In this document: piece by piece, positions 45,580-56,274 of the stretch
Layout of the letters: every line of letters starts with the position of its first letter
How positions within the stretch are numbered: position 1 is the stretch's first letter
Assembly: GCA_033239125.1 (NCBI GenBank)
Contig: BSWB01000002.1
Coordinates: 8,899,001-8,963,000, forward strand
Direction of reading: 5' to 3'
Length of the DNA stretch: 64,000 bases
Origin: Fagopyrum homotropicum
Lineage: Eukaryota > Streptophyta > Magnoliopsida > Caryophyllales > Polygonaceae
Made by a program: the position numbers and the translations under genes
The notes under the pieces: generated by a model
Databases searched by the model: none
What the model was told of the DNA's origin: nothing
The model's input: only the letters and a program-made list of their open reading frames with translations

Positions 45580-46879
45580 CACACCACTATAATCACTCAA
45601 CCAACATCCAAAAACTAGCTAAGTAAGTCGCAAGGACTTACCTGAATCAATTCACAACTCTCAATTTCTCAACTCGGTCTGCAACCGTAGAAACTCAAAC
45701 GTCTGTCACACAAGGCACGGGGATTAAAATCACATCCCTAAACTCTTGGAACTTATAAACTTCTAAGATGTACAATCTCATGAAGAGAGATTACGGAAAA
45801 AGGATCTCTTAAGGTAAAAAGACTATTTTACCCCTGGTCCCGAAAATTCTCAAAAAGTCTATCATTTAGTTCTAATATTCTCTTTTAGAACCTATGTCCA
45901 TAATTTAGTTCTCATTGAAAAGTTTGGTAAGGATTTATAAGAGTTACCCAACATTCTTAGTTTACACAAAAGTCGTTACGGTTCGACTTTGGGTTCATAT
46001 ACATGGCTTGAATAAGGGTATAAAATTCCGAGATAAAATCCTAGCTTCTCTATGGTATACATACTAAACATAGGGGTAGAGATCTCTCCAAAATACTTAA
46101 CCATAGACCTCCCATAAATCTCCAAAGTTGAGGTAAAAGTTGAAATTTCCCATACTTAGTCTATTTTTCCCTGTTGTAAAAACAGCTCAAGTTCTCTACT
46201 TCGGGACCTTATAAAACCTAATCCGACCGTTAAGTTTTTCCCAAATTTTAACACAATACACTATATGTATTCGTCTACGACATATCAAAAATTCAACGGT
46301 GGATTCTCGATTTAAGCTATATAAATTAGGTCCTAAAGTCAGCAGGCCGAAGCTGAATTATAAGGTGTACATAAGGTCCAAACTTCGATTCCCATTGTCA
46401 TCACATGTCTCCTTTATTTCTACTTAGAGATCCTTAGTACCGAACTCATCCTATTCTATGTCCAACTTACCCACACATCTACATTACTCTCATTCTTATG
46501 CATCAAACTCAAACAGTCAAACCACACCCTATACAACATTATGGTACTAAGATTAAAGGTTAAGTCTACGTACCCACATCAATGAAGGAGTCGGCTCCTA
46601 TTGGTATCCCAAAGACGAGTCCGGTGTGGATCTTAGAACTGCAGCGTATTAGGAATAATTTCATTAGATCATTGGAGGAGAAAGGTATTGTTATACGTAT
46701 GGGTAGAGAGGGGTGAAACTGCAGGAAGACTACTTACCAATCTCGAAAAACTGCAGCAGCTTGAAGGTGCAACTGTCCTGGGCCGTGCAGATCGTTGGAG
46801 AGCAACAGTTCTGGCCGTGAAGAGCGAGGGAGAAGCAGCAGTCCCGGAACGTGCAGAACGGTAGAGATGCTGGTTGCAA

Positions 46880-47048
46880 GAGGTCGAGTGCAGGAGTTCG
46901 AGTGCAGGAGTTCCAGCGCCATTGTAGATGGGTCGAGTGCAGGAGTCCAGCGCCTGTGCAGATGGGTCGAGTGCAGGAGTCCAGCGCCTATGCAGGTGGG
47001 TCAAGTGCAGGAGTCCAGCGCCCCTCTCTTCGAGTCGAGTGCAGGAGT
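46880..47048. repeat. 34-bp minisatellite in the outer solo LTR
   Basis: Four to five copies of GTCGAGTGCAGGAGTCCAGC followed by a variable GCCTGTGCAGATGG part. It sits in the GC-rich segment that corresponds to the one holding the 23-bp array in the inner LTR, but the unit is unrelated. Confidence 0.88.
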
Positions 47049-47646
47049 TGGTGAGCAGCAGCAGCCCAGGCGGCCTGTGTAGAAGTCGGGGTCCGGTTCT
47101 GGTTCAGGCGGTGTCGCAGGTGGCTACTGGTTCCGTCGGCTCGCTGGTTGGAGGCGTAGGGGATGCAGCGTTGGTGTAGTCGGTTCGGTTCCGGCGCCCA
47201 AAGAGTTGTTGCTGCTAGGGTCGGTTTTACACAGGAAAGCAGAAGATAGGAGGTAAGGGTTTGCCGTTTAGATAGGATTAAGGGTTGATTAGATTAGGTT
47301 AATTAATTAGGGTTAAAGTAGATTATGGGCTGGGCTGAAAGTTGTAAAATGCTAGGCTTAAACAGGTGGGCCTGCTCATCTAAAAAGCGATTAACTGAGT
47401 CGTTAATTTGTACGGAATTATTATTCGGTTTTCAACATACGGAAATTATTATTCAGTTTACATATCTATCATTTTATATGAGTTAAGTACAATTTTTATC
47501 ACTTTATGTGAATTAAGGTCACATAAAATGATAGAATTTAGTATTGTTTTATTTTAGTTAAAACTAAGAACGGTTAGCGGATCGGAATCTAGTTTGGTCG
47601 GGTAATAAACGGAAGATAGATTTTTTTTTCTGGGTATTACATTCTA

Positions 47647-49555
47647 AAACTTGAAAGAAATCCCTGAGAAATGATAAATCTACTATGTTACATGAAAATA
47701 AGCCATTTACATGAGCTACATGAAGAGTACAAGCATGTACAAGCCATATATAAGAATCTCAGACGTTACATACAAGTAATATAATGATACATGCTTTACA
47801 AGAACAGTTACAGTCATCATTCCAGTAATATGAATATCAGATCGTACAAGAACTTTTTACAAGTAATGATAAATCTACTATGTTACATGAAAATAAGCCA
47901 ATTCAAGATATTAATTCGGTACTATGATATCAGTTCGTACAAGAAACTTTAATATACAAAAGAAAGATACATGATTTTCAATACAAGATGTATCATTGAA
48001 ATATCATATTAAACTCCATTTACAACGATTCGCAAAAGTTTACAAGAACTAGACTCGTGGACTATGCAGTGTGGATCTTTCAAATTTGGCCGAAAGAAAT
48101 AGAATAACTCCTATTCAGTTGCATGCAAATTACAAGATTTACATGGAACTAACAGATTAATACAAGCCATTTACAGGAAGATGAAAAGTTTACAAAAAGT
48201 AGACCCGTACAGAATGCAGTATAGATCTTTCAATGGGAAGAAACAAATACCACAATTCCCATTTTGTATAGACATAGTACAAGAATTACCTTCATTCAAA
48301 TTCATTTGTAGATCTCACAGAGTATGCAACAGACCTTTTGATCGAGAAACTGAACATCGACGATTCAGACTTGTAGAAGAAGACAGTAGATTTCAGTATA
48401 TAAAATCAACATTTAATTTTATACTATGTTAATTGCTAATTGATTCAGCTGATTAAAATTGGTAACTCCATCAATATATGTCTTCTTCAATTAAGGAATA
48501 TGGTTTAATTATAAGGCAATAATCATTGTGGTCATTTAAAAGCCAATAATCAATTAAGAATATCATAGATTCTTGTATAAGGTAAGTTTGTTTATAAAAT
48601 TTGAAAAAGGCCATTTACTAATAAAATTATTGAGCAGTTACTTACTAATCAAAATTAGTGAACTAAAGCTATATACCAAATTCACTCTATTATAAACATA
48701 TAGGTGTATTTTATCAAATATGAATGCAAGACCATTTATTTATATATTAAATAGTTATATACAAATTTAACGTATATAAAATTAATTTGACTTAATTGTA
48801 AAGACGAGCCTAAATATGTTCCTTGGGCTTTAACAGACAAATTGGGTCAACGTCTTAGACCGTCGGTATCACTTCCGTCGGATAGAACCCACGTCTTCTT
48901 CCGACCGTATTGAAGCGACGCCCTAATTCGAACAAAAACTTGTTGTCCAACGGAGGTGTATGTCGGAATCTCGTGAAAGTTCACGGTTGAGGTTGTTGTC
49001 ATGTTGGTAATGCCACGAGTTTTTTGTTTTTTTTTAAAACGGAAAGCGGTTAGGAAAGTCTATTTTTAGAAGTAGTCCATCCTAAAACATCATTGCGGAT
49101 CAGAACACGAAATTCGGAATCGTCAGAAAATGGTGTGTTGGGTTCGGAATTCTCAAATGGACAATCGGTCAGCAAAACAGTTGATTTCTTTGAACGCATG
49201 CATGGCCTGTACTTCAAAGAAGAAGCGAAAATCCAATCTAAAGTCGGATACGATCATCTTAACTTCCCAAGTCCCAGTGACTTGTAATGCCACGAGTAGT
49301 GATATATATTGAATTCATTATGATTACAAATATTTAATAAAATAAGCTATCGACAAATTTTATTAATTCAAATGACTAAGACAACGTACATAAACAAACT
49401 TACGGCTAGCAATCGAACGTCTCCACGTACGCTCACCGGCGACGGATCGAACTGCGCCATCTCCAGCCAAGATAAAAGCTTTATTCCCCTACCGGAAGTG
49501 GAATGACGTCACTTTTTACATCAGATCTCGGTTAACGTGAGACGAGAGAGACAAC
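47647..49555. other. spacer between the solo LTRs and the polyketide synthase gene
   Basis: No gene supported. A 35-base stretch beginning AATGATAAATCTACTATG occurs near 47670 and 47869. TAATGCCACGAG occurs near 49008 and 49285. Short plus-strand open frames near 48181 and 49093 have no recognisable domain. The last 150 bases are probably the 3' UTR of the synthase gene. Confidence 0.4.
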
Positions 49556-51427
49556 CTAGTTCAGAACACTCCGCAACACAACCGTTTCAACGGTAATACC
49601 AGGCCCGAAACCCAACAAGACACCAAAGTCAAACCCTTCACCGGTGGTAGCCATGGCTTCATCCCTCGACTTTCTTCTAATCTCGTCAAGAATGAAAAAA
49701 ACACACGCGCCAATCATATTCCCATACTCACTCAAAACATGTCGAGATGCCCTCAATTTATCTTTCGTAAGTCGTAGGTTATCTTCTACAACATCTAGAA
49801 TCGCCCTACCACCAGGATGAACAGCCCAAAACACAGAGTTCCAATCTTTGATCCCTAGCTCTTCAAATGCATCTTCAACGATCTTCTCAACATGATTTCC
49901 GATCAACCTCGGAATCTCCCTCGACAGATGAACGACAAGCCCGGATTCTTTCACGAGCAACGAAACCGCATCCTCAGTGTCCGGAATCACCGTCTGGCTC
50001 GCCGAGACTATCCGGAAAATCGGCTTCTCGATCGAGATTTCCGGGTCGGATCCCACGATTAGGGCAGAAGCGCCGTCGCTGAACAGAATCTGGCCAACTA
50101 AGGAATCAATGTGATTCTCGGACGGTCCGCGGAAACATAACCCGATAGTGTCGGCGCAGACGACGAGAACCCGAGCTCCTTTATTGTTCTCTGCTAAATC
50201 CTTGGCTATACGGAGAGCCGTCCCGCCGGCGTAGCAGCCTTGCATGTAGATCATGATTCGGTTAACCGTTGTGTTGAGGCCTAAGAGCTTGGCGAGTTGA
50301 TAGTCTGCGCTCGGTGCTTGCACACATCCACTAGTGCAGAAGATGAGGTGAGTGATCTTTGATTTGTGTTGGCCCCATTCTTGGATAGCCTTGTTTGCAG
50401 CTTCCATGGCTAGCCTTGGTATTTCTTTTAGTAACATATCTTGACGGGCGTCTAATGATGGTGCGTTGAATTCGCACATGTTTGGATTGTTTTTGAGGAT
50501 TTCTTCGGTAGGAAATAAGTATCTCTTTTTTATTGCAGAGTTGTCACCTAAAAGCACAAAAAAACATTAAAAACATTAAAAAACTTACCCTTTACGTACA
50601 ATAATAGAATCATTAAAGGAGAAACGTATATAGAACAATAAAGACGAATAAAAGTGTACGATTGAATAAAATGATGATTTGATCCGAACAAAATCCATTA
50701 TTAGTTTACGTGAATCGATTTTTTGGGGCATATGAATCGGATATATACGAGTAGTGTAAATGACAATTTCGTTGGATATAGTTATGAAATATAAACTATT
50801 TAATTAGCAAAATACCCTTTTTTTAGCCAATTTATTAGTTTACTTTTTCATTCATAAAATATTTAATTAGAAAATTAAATAGTTTTTCAAAATTAACCTA
50901 TCATAATAATAAAAAATTTAAATAGTCATGAATTATATTTGATGACTTTTACAATAAAGTGTCTTTTTTTATCTAAAATATCCAAAAGGCAAATTATTTC
51001 ATGAACAAAAAAGAAATAAATAAATAATGGTTTATACAAATTAATATTTTTAAATCACTCACTAAAAAGAAATATATTCATAAAAAAGATTTGTAACAAG
51101 ATAATAATGCACTTGTACTTCAAATGATTTGCTTAAACTTGTTCTTGATTTCCTTAAACTATATATAAGTATATAATGAAATGATATTATAATTAAGTGC
51201 ATTGTTCGTACGTAAAAGAAAATAGTAGGCAGAAAGTATGAAATCTTACTGATTTGCTTAAACTTGTTCTTCAAATGAGTGAGGTGTTCGGAGTTGGTGA
51301 CGCGGAAGTAGAAGTCAACGAACTCCGATTGCAGGTAGCAGTTGGGCGGCACCGCCGTGCCTATGGCGAGGATGGTGGCCGGCCCCTCGGCTCTCCCCGC
51401 ATCACGCATCTCCTTCATGCAAGCCAT
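49556..51427 (-). CDS. type III polyketide synthase (chalcone-synthase superfamily, probably not a chalcone synthase), 2 exons, 389 aa
   Basis: Condenses a CoA starter with malonyl-CoA units. Exon 1 is 51250-51427 and exon 2 is 49556-50547. The single phase-1 intron interrupts the codon equivalent to chalcone synthase Cys60 (here Ser), the position conserved in plants. Sum 390 codons with stop, the family-normal length. The catalytic triad is present: Cys in MQGCYAGG, His in AVHPGG, Asn in SEYGNM. The family signature GFGPGITVETVVLRSV closes the protein. Several pocket residues differ from alfalfa chalcone synthase (numbering by eye): Thr132 to Ser, Ser133 to Gly, Met137 to Ala, Thr194 to Ile, Thr197 to Cys, Gly256 to Leu, Phe265 to Val, Ser338 to Ile. 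Changes at 197, 256 and 338 are known to control starter choice and chain length, so a pyrone, naphthalene, chromone or longer polyketide product is more likely than a chalcone. The product is unknown. Confidence 0.93.
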
Positions 51428-52405
51428 GTCTCAGTATGAAGTCGTATTAGCTAGTCTTATAGTAAATTTCACGTACGTTACGGTAACCAAATCTTTTTAA
51501 TAGGTTTTTAGGGTTACATATGGCATAAATGGTAGTGCAGTTAAAACAGTATATTGTGGTAAACCAAATAACGCACGGCATTTCTTCATTTGAGTGAAAA
51601 CGAATCAAGTCCATATATATATTCTTGTTCATAAAAAATTTTTGAAATCATTCATTATAGTTTAAGTCTCGTTTGGTTGTAACTCCAGAAACGGAAGTCG
51701 TAAACTTAAGGGATAATAAAACTCGATTATTAAAAATTAATAATTAACCGTCACAATTGCTTCACTTTTTACATAAGATCTCGATTTTAGGTATGTTTTT
51801 CGGATCCGTAACCATCATTGTTACGGGTTCCGAAACCGTGAAGAAAATCTCACACGGACACGGGTTCCGGATCCGTGTTAGTGTCAGATTTTTTTTTTTA
51901 GAATTTACAAAGAAAATCGTTACGATTCGAAACCAGTAGCCTTGAGGGTTACGGATTCCGCATCTGTTGTGCGTTTGTGAATTCATCGCCGTGCGTTTAC
52001 GATTTCAGCTAAAATTTAATAATCGAGTTTTATCATCCAAAAACATACCTAAAATCTAAAGATCTAATACATCTACTAATATATCAAAATATATTTTTAA
52101 CTAATTAATGTAATTAGTACCAGAATCCCAGAAATAAATGACTAACCATATAAAAAGGTATACGTAATATAATCATTTAAATTAGTATTAAAATCAAAAG
52201 GAATAAATCACTTACCATAAAAAAAGATATATGTAATCTAATCATTTAAATTAATACTAAGTAAAACAATTAATTACTAGTGTCACTTTAATCTCCTGCA
52301 TGAAATTGGCTCTATGTTGAACTTTTGGACATATTGATAGATTTTGGTGCCATTTATTTCCCTTGACAATACTTATTTTCATTTGATTTTTATTTCAACA
52401 TCGCC
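51428..52405. other. polyketide synthase promoter region and foldback element
   Basis: On the minus strand ACTATAAGAC lies about 35 bases upstream of the ATG and CGTACGTG farther up, possible TATA and G-box-like sites. From about 51695 to 52060, AATAAAACTCGATTATTAA and TTTTAGGTATGTTTTT face inverted copies (TTAATAATCGAGTTTTAT, AAAAACATACCTAAAA), with repeated GGGTTCCGGATCCG-like words in the middle. This suggests a MITE of about 350 bp. No gene seen. Confidence 0.45.
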
Positions 52406-53284
52406 CGTTTGGTTCCAATTCTGGAAACGAAAACGGAATGGAAACGAATTTTAGTCCACATGTATATCCATATTCATGAAATTTTATAGAATCATTCTCA
52501 TGGTTTAATGAAAATTGCACTTGCTTCCTCACATTTTGTTACCCTATAGGGTATCAAAAGTAATCAAACTCTCATCCAATTACTACAAACCACAAGGAAT
52601 GATTCCAAAAATTTTAATGAACAAGGGTATACATATTGAGTAGATTCGTTTTCATTCGACGTATTCATGTTCCAAAGCATGAAAGGGAAAAAGAAAAAAA
52701 AATGAAACCCCGAATACCCTTCTTCCACACGAGAACGCGCCGTCAACGCGCTGAAAAACCTAATCAAGTGAATGGAAAGTCCGATCCTTCTACCCCCATC
52801 GATCCCCAAAATCGAACCAAGTCCAGGAATTCTTTCCGACTAAAACCAGAAGGAGGGCTGTTTCTAGCAAAACACCTTCTGCTTTCCCCAGATCTACTAC
52901 CAGCCCACAAGAAGGAGACAAAAAGGCTTCGAAAATGGCGATTCACAAGATCCCAAAGATGGGGGGGGACAAAGACATCTCAAGAGAAGGGTTTTGAAGA
53001 AGGATGGCAAGCGTCACCCAATAAGCTTGAAAAGGGCAAGATTAGTCTCCATAGATAGGCTTGAAGGGAGGCTTGACCAAGCCAGATTTGCTAGGGCTGA
53101 AGAGAGCAAAGATCATATCATCAGAAGGCTCAATACACCAACAAATTTGCAGCTAAAACAGGTAATCATCAGACAAAACCCACTTCATTTTGCCTATAAA
53201 AACCCTATTCGAGGGGATATTAGAACTCACCATCTTACCCACCTTCCTCTTCCCTCTCTGATTTCTCACTTGCAACTCAAAACG

Positions 53285-54838
53285 ATGACTGAGACAACAA
53301 AAACCTCTGAGAAGAACCTATCCTTCAAGGAAGCAATATGCAAAGAACGATCTGGTGAGGAAATGAAGTCCAAGCCAATGGAAAAAGAAGGAGCAACAAA
53401 ACCCACTGGAGTAACAACCCAAGCAAAAATGGAAGGTAACACTGATGAAAACTCTAGTCTTAATGGCTATCTTAATAGCTTAGCTAAAGTCAGAAGTGAT
53501 TTTAGTAAGCAGAAGGATCTATCCCTGATGGGATTTATCCTTGGTGAACCAATCGATATAACCAGAACCAGAGCTCGGTTACTGAGTGAATGGAAGAACG
53601 CTAAGGGAGAGATTAGAATCTCTGCAAAACCGAACCATTGGTTCGAGATAACCTGCTCAAACCCAATAGATAAGAAACACATCTGGGCAAACAGACCATA
53701 TCATGTCCTAGGTCAACTCATCATTCTTAGGAATTGGAAACCAAATTTCAACACCCTGTATGAGGATAAAACCACTGCTGATTTATGGATTAGAATCCCT
53801 AGAGTGCCTGCTGAGTATGTTAATACTGAGGCCATGAGAATCATCATAGAAGAAAATGGAGTAGGCAAATTCATTAAACTAGATCCCGTATCAATCAAAG
53901 GGAGAGGGGCAAATTTTTCTAGAGTTTGTATCTCTCTTGATGTGGCTGCTGAGATGAAAGGGGATGTACCCATCCCGAATGAAGATAATGAGCTCCTGAG
54001 TTTCCCCATTTGGTATGAGGACTTCTCGGAAGGCTGCGGTTTTTGTGCTGATAAAGCACACGGATATGAACAATGTCCCTTAAGGGCACCTAGGGTCACT
54101 AACCTGAGGATTAACATCCAACAGGCCAGAACCACAAATCAGTCCTCCCCCTCTGCTCCCAAAGCCAACTTAGAGATGTGCAATGAGAATGAGATGGGTG
54201 GAGAATGGACAAAGGTGGAGAAGGAAGCTAGAAAGAAGGGTAAAGCTAAGACCAGCAAAGGCTTCCGACCATATGTCACTTCTAATAAGGGTGTAACTAT
54301 TTCAATAGTGGAAACCTCAACTGAGAGTACCCAGGAAACCGTAGCTAAGAAACCTGCTGAGGAGACTACTAAGCATGCCGAATCCTCTGAAATTGGTAAT
54401 GCAGAAACCCACAACGAGCTGGCTGAGAATGAAAATGACTCGAAAATTGAAGAATCCTATGTTTCTGATGAGGAGCTTGAGGATCTTGCAAATCTCCCCG
54501 ACATAGGAGATGAAGACATTGAAGCCAAGTCGGATGAACTAGCTCTCCTCATCAGTGAGGACTATGTACAAGATGATGCGGACTCCAAGGAGCTTACTGT
54601 GGAGGAATTTACAGCCTTACTGTTCAAGGATGGGAAAATGCCGGAGAAGGAGGATACTTTGATGTCGGAGAATTCCTTTCATTCCGTCAAGTCCAACAAC
54701 ACTGTTACCAAGCTCATGGGTGAGATGGAGGTTACAAGTGAACAACCAAAGTCCGACTCCAGCACTGGGAAAAGACAAGGTGGGCTGAAGGACACTGCGT
54801 CTTCTAAGCCAAATGGAACTAAGAAACAAAAAGTCTAG
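53285..54838 (+). CDS. LINE ORF1 protein (DUF4283-type RNA-binding domain and CCHC knuckle), 517 aa
   Basis: Nucleic-acid-binding chaperone of plant L1 elements. The frame is open from 52994, but the first in-frame ATG is at 53285 (MTETTKTSEKNLSFKEA), preceded by a 5' UTR. Residues about 90-270 match the DUF4283/RRM-like region (RLLSEWKNAKGEIRI, WANRPYHVLGQLIILRNWKP, DLWIRIPRVPAEY). Then comes CGFCADKAHGYEQC, a C-x2-C-x4-H-x4-C zinc knuckle. The C-terminal half is acidic and Ser/Glu-rich and ends in a basic KPNGTKKQKV. Five bases after its stop the next ORF begins. Confidence 0.9.
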   Translation: MTETTKTSEKNLSFKEAICKERSGEEMKSKPMEKEGATKPTGVTTQAKMEGNTDENSSLNGYLNSLAKVRSDFSKQKDLSLMGFILGEPIDITRTRARLLSEWKNAKGEIRISAKPNHWFEITCSNPIDKKHIWANRPYHVLGQLIILRNWKPNFNTLYEDKTTADLWIRIPRVPAEYVNTEAMRIIIEENGVGKFIKLDPVSIKGRGANFSRVCISLDVAAEMKGDVPIPNEDNELLSFPIWYEDFSEGCGFCADKAHGYEQCPLRAPRVTNLRINIQQARTTNQSSPSAPKANLEMCNENEMGGEWTKVEKEARKKGKAKTSKGFRPYVTSNKGVTISIVETSTESTQETVAKKPAEETTKHAESSEIGNAETHNELAENENDSKIEESYVSDEELEDLANLPDIGDEDIEAKSDELALLISEDYVQDDADSKELTVEEFTALLFKDGKMPEKEDTLMSENSFHSVKSNNTVTKLMGEMEVTSEQPKSDSSTGKRQGGLKDTASSKPNGTKKQKV

Positions 54839-54843
54839 GATTT

Positions 54844-56274
54844 ATGTGTGTTAGGCCTTCCAATGATTCTAGCAATGTGCTAGTGTGCCGTGTGTGTAAT
54901 GTACTGAATCAAGTGGTGAGGTTAAACTCCCCATTCTTCCAATCCTTGTTTGTAGTCTCCAAGTGGTATACCTTTCCCTACATTACCTGTATTGTTAACA
55001 GGATGTTTGGCAAGGCCACAAAACCTAGGTTTAAAATTTGTAACAGTGTAAACTCCTTAATCAATGGAAGGCCTATGTTTTCTTTTCAATGCTATGACTG
55101 GTATTATTATATGTTGTTTCTTGTAGACATATGCTGGAATGATTATAGCTGTCAAAATTCAAATCCCATACAACTTTGGCTACAGCTTCACCAGGCAGCC
55201 TTACAGCTGCATCGAGAACTGAGATATTTTTACCTAATTCCCTCTGGTAGTTCCCTAAGTATAGTACATCATTTGCTAATTAACTCTATGAATGGCAATC
55301 TGCATACTGATTTTTGTTTTCTGCGCAGACTGGAAATCAGAACACAGGCATTGCTAGGTTGCAGAATACCTAGCAGTAAACAAGGAAATTGGATAATTAA
55401 TCAATTACATATAGCAAAGGTAGTGGTGTTTGCTTATCATAATAACAGTGGAGTGTTTTTCACATGCATCAGTAATCAAACTCATTACTATTTTACCAGA
55501 AGTTCTTCGAATTCATTAATGGACTACTTAGTGCCTGATGTTTCCTGTTTAGGTACTGAGTATTACGTAAGAATGTGGGGCGTATGCCAGGAACGAGACT
55601 TGTTTTTACCAGCTTCGAGTACCATGCTGCACATAAACAGTCTCACAAAGTTGACAGGGTTCGAATGTAGCCTAGACTGTCATCAATGGGTTTTTAAAAC
55701 CCAGGAACTCAGACAACCTGCAGCAAGGATAGTAGGGGTGTGGTTTCTGCCAGACCCCATCGCAAATAGTATGCCTATAAAGTGGATATGCAGATGGTAC
55801 AGTAAGATGAAAAAAACACAAACATATTTGTACCGTGATATGCTTTATCTAGTAGAGTGCGAATGGCCTAAAATAGCTTTAGGGAAATGTGCTAGGACTA
55901 TATCAGACAGTCATATAAAACAATGTAAAGAAAGAATTTTGTGGTTATTAACCTATGCAGGTGATGAACACGAAATGTTTCCTCAGAGTGTTTCTGGGGA
56001 ATATCAAATATTACAATATCTTGTAGGATCTTTGTATATACAGATAAAACAAAAAGGAAATAAACCAAGCTGCACAATAATATGCGTTAATAACAAGCGG
56101 AATAAGAGTTCCAATTACCCTGCTAATCGAACATATGTACCAAACAATATACCGGAAACGCCCCAAATGAAAAAATCGAGACGCACAATAAATGGATCAC
56201 GACCCATTCCGCTAATTGATATAGGTAATAACGATGGATACCGACCATCAAATCCCAAGATACTGTATTTATGA
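54844..56274 (+). CDS. unrecognised third LINE ORF between ORF1 and ORF2 (476 aa)
   Basis: I do not recognise this protein. It starts with an ATG five bases after the ORF1 stop, stays open for 476 codons, and its TGA overlaps the ORF2 ATG by four bases (ATGA). The other two forward frames are full of stops over the same stretch. The N-terminal two thirds are hydrophobic-aromatic and Cys/Trp/Tyr-rich (CVCQERD-like and CWNDYSC segments, YYYMLFLVDICW). The middle has WICRWYSKMKKTQTYLYRDM and EMFPQSVSGEYQILQYLVGS. The end is basic and Asn/Pro-rich (NKRNKSSNYPANRTYVPNN). No zinc knuckle, RT or nuclease motif is visible. Plant L1 elements are usually described with two ORFs. Confidence 0.65.
   Translation: MCVRPSNDSSNVLVCRVCNVLNQVVRLNSPFFQSLFVVSKWYTFPYITCIVNRMFGKATKPRFKICNSVNSLINGRPMFSFQCYDWYYYMLFLVDICWNDYSCQNSNPIQLWLQLHQAALQLHRELRYFYLIPSGSSLSIVHHLLINSMNGNLHTDFCFLRRLEIRTQALLGCRIPSSKQGNWIINQLHIAKVVVFAYHNNSGVFFTCISNQTHYYFTRSSSNSLMDYLVPDVSCLGTEYYVRMWGVCQERDLFLPASSTMLHINSLTKLTGFECSLDCHQWVFKTQELRQPAARIVGVWFLPDPIANSMPIKWICRWYSKMKKTQTYLYRDMLYLVECEWPKIALGKCARTISDSHIKQCKERILWLLTYAGDEHEMFPQSVSGEYQILQYLVGSLYIQIKQKGNKPSCTIICVNNKRNKSSNYPANRTYVPNNIPETPQMKKSRRTINGSRPIPLIDIGNNDGYRPSNPKILYL

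Larger units (their letters stand above)
41817..47641 (-). mobile_element. outer solo LTR in minus orientation, interrupted by a second solo LTR and a hAT MITE
   Basis: In its own sense it starts TGTAATACCC (at 47641) and ends GGGGTGTTACA (at 41817). The flanks TTGTA (41812-41816) and TTCTA (47642-47646) are a 5-bp duplication with one mismatch. Removing the inner LTR (42961-45584) and the hAT MITE leaves about 2.77 kb, close to the 2.62-kb inner copy, and the two halves align in order to the inner copy read in reverse. No gag or pol is present. TG...CA ends and 5-bp duplications make solo LTRs the simplest reading. Confidence 0.8.

Noticed and set aside
46669..47179. Open frames on both strands in the GC-rich part of the outer LTR
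   Set aside because: Same cause: a 34-bp tandem array and high GC.
41817..47641. Reading the region as two overlapping long-TIR DNA transposons
   Set aside because: Overlapping, non-nested ends cannot arise by simple insertion. Nested LTRs with 5-bp duplications explain all junctions.
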